64,000 bases of DNA. Origin: Calliopsis andreniformis. Lineage: Eukaryota > Arthropoda > Insecta > Hymenoptera > Andrenidae. Within the stretch, counting starts at the first letter, position 1; each line of letters starts with the position of its first letter. A program made the translations under genes and the position numbers. Shown here piece after piece: positions 63,241 to 64,000 of this stretch. The stretch is from contig NW_027480481.1 of NCBI RefSeq assembly GCF_051401765.1, positions 1,364,001 to 1,428,000 of the forward strand, read 5' to 3'. The notes beneath the pieces are model-generated. The model made no database searches, had not been told where the DNA came from, and saw only the letters and a list, made by a program, of their open reading frames with translations.

Positions 63241-64000
63241 CCTGAATCCTCAAACCTCAATCCCCAATCCTCAATCCTGAACCCTCCGTCCTCAAACCTC
63301 AATCCTCAATAATCAATGCTCAATCCTCGATCCTCAATCCTCAGTCATTAACTCTATCCTCAATATTCAATCCGCAATCCTCAGTCGTCAAGCCTCAATC
63401 CTCAATCCTCAATCCTCAATCTTCTATCCTCAATACTCAATCCTCAATCCTCAGTCCTCGAGACTCAATACTCAATCCTCAATCCTCAGTCCTCGAGCCT
63501 CAATCCTCAATAGAAAATCCTCAATTCTCAGTTTTCAATACTCAACCCTCAATCTTCAATTTTTAAATCTCAGTTCACAGACATCAATCCTCGTCACTCT
63601 GTTCTCAACACTCAGTCCTGAATCTTCAATCATCTATCCTCAATCCTTAATCTTCAATCCTCAATCCTCGATCCTCAACCCTCAATCCTCAACCCTCCAT
63701 CCTCGATCCTCAATCCTCATCTTCAATCCTCAAACTGCAGCCATCAATACTCAATCCTGAATCCACAATCGTCAATACTCAAATCTCAATCCTCAACAGA
63801 ATATCCTCAACTCTCAGTTTTCAATACTCTGTCCTCAATCCTCAATCCTCAATCATCAATTCTCAATCCTCAATCTTCAATCCTCAACACTCAATCCTCA
63901 ATGCTCAATCCTCAATACTCAATCCTCAATCCTCACTCCACAATCGTCAATCCTCAACCCTCAACCCTGAGTCATCAATCCTCAACGCTCAGTAATCAAC

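Larger units (their letters stand above)
55531..64000 (+). repeat. Heptamer satellite, right subfamily
   Basis: From about 55530 the heptamer is the same but the higher-order boxes change. I see no CTAGATCC box, no CTGACCCTCTGCCC box and no dyad CCTGAATTCTCAGG. Instead AGAATATCTTCAATTCTCAG or AGAATATCCTCAACTCTCAG is followed by TTTTCAATACTCTGTCC (near 56526, 58853, 59374, 59973, 61612, 62136, 62626, 63149 and 63799). Other private boxes are AAACTGCAGCC (58782, 61545, 62559, 63732) and AAATCTCAGTTC with CATCAAT. Units closer to plain TCAATCC are more common, so open frames are longer. No gene; the array continues beyond the window. Confidence 0.85.

Noticed and set aside
155..64000. Canonical telomere array
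   Set aside because: GGATTGA is not TTAGGG, TTTAGGG, TTAGG or another telomere unit I know; units are heavily varied and form higher-order repeats.

Overview
The window is almost entirely one tandem satellite, with no cellular gene that I can support. The basic unit is the 7-bp motif TCAATCC (GGATTGA on the other strand), repeated about 9,000 times in a single orientation over roughly 62.8 kb. The only non-satellite DNA is a 1,083-bp palindromic DNA transposon at 14584-15666 and the right end of a second copy at 1-154. No rRNA, tRNA, CRISPR array, transposase or host gene was seen. A eukaryotic heterochromatic, pericentromeric or subtelomeric block fits best. An invertebrate animal is plausible, but nothing in the sequence fixes the species.

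The heptamers are not uniform. Variant units such as TCAGTCC, TCAACCC, TCAAACC, TCAATAC and TCAATGC are strung into recognisable longer blocks, giving higher-order repeats at many scales: 63 bp, 305, 308, 609, 774, 1,014, 2,555, about 7.2-7.4 kb, and 15,512 bp. Most of these lengths are exact multiples of 7, as expected of in-register unequal exchange.

Layout: (1) 1-154, right end of the transposon. (2) 155-14583, satellite of the first 15,512-bp unit. (3) 14584-15666, complete palindromic transposon with CACTG termini, flanked by the 3-bp duplication TAA; uninterrupted paralogous copies of the insertion site lie at about 2040, 17552, 28737 and 35962. (4) 15667-24978, second unit, differing from the first at only a handful of bases. 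(5) 24979 to about 55530, mosaic satellite with a 7.2-7.4-kb super-period, a 774-bp tandem duplication near 37-38.6 kb and a 2,555-bp tandem duplication near 46.6-51.8 kb. (6) About 55531-64000, a different subfamily of the same heptamer without the marker boxes of the left part.

The many open frames, all on the + strand within the satellite, are a property of the repeat. TCAATCC contains no stop in any forward frame, and because 7 is not a multiple of 3 every forward frame reads the same heptapeptide, ILNPQSS. The complementary strand meets TGA every 21 nt in every frame. I therefore annotate no CDS. The points most worth a second look are the palindromic transposon with its empty sites, its amplification inside a nearly identical 15.5-kb tandem unit, a dyad-symmetric box recurring through the left 55 kb but lost or absent in the right 8.5 kb, and the frame-independent peptide coding.
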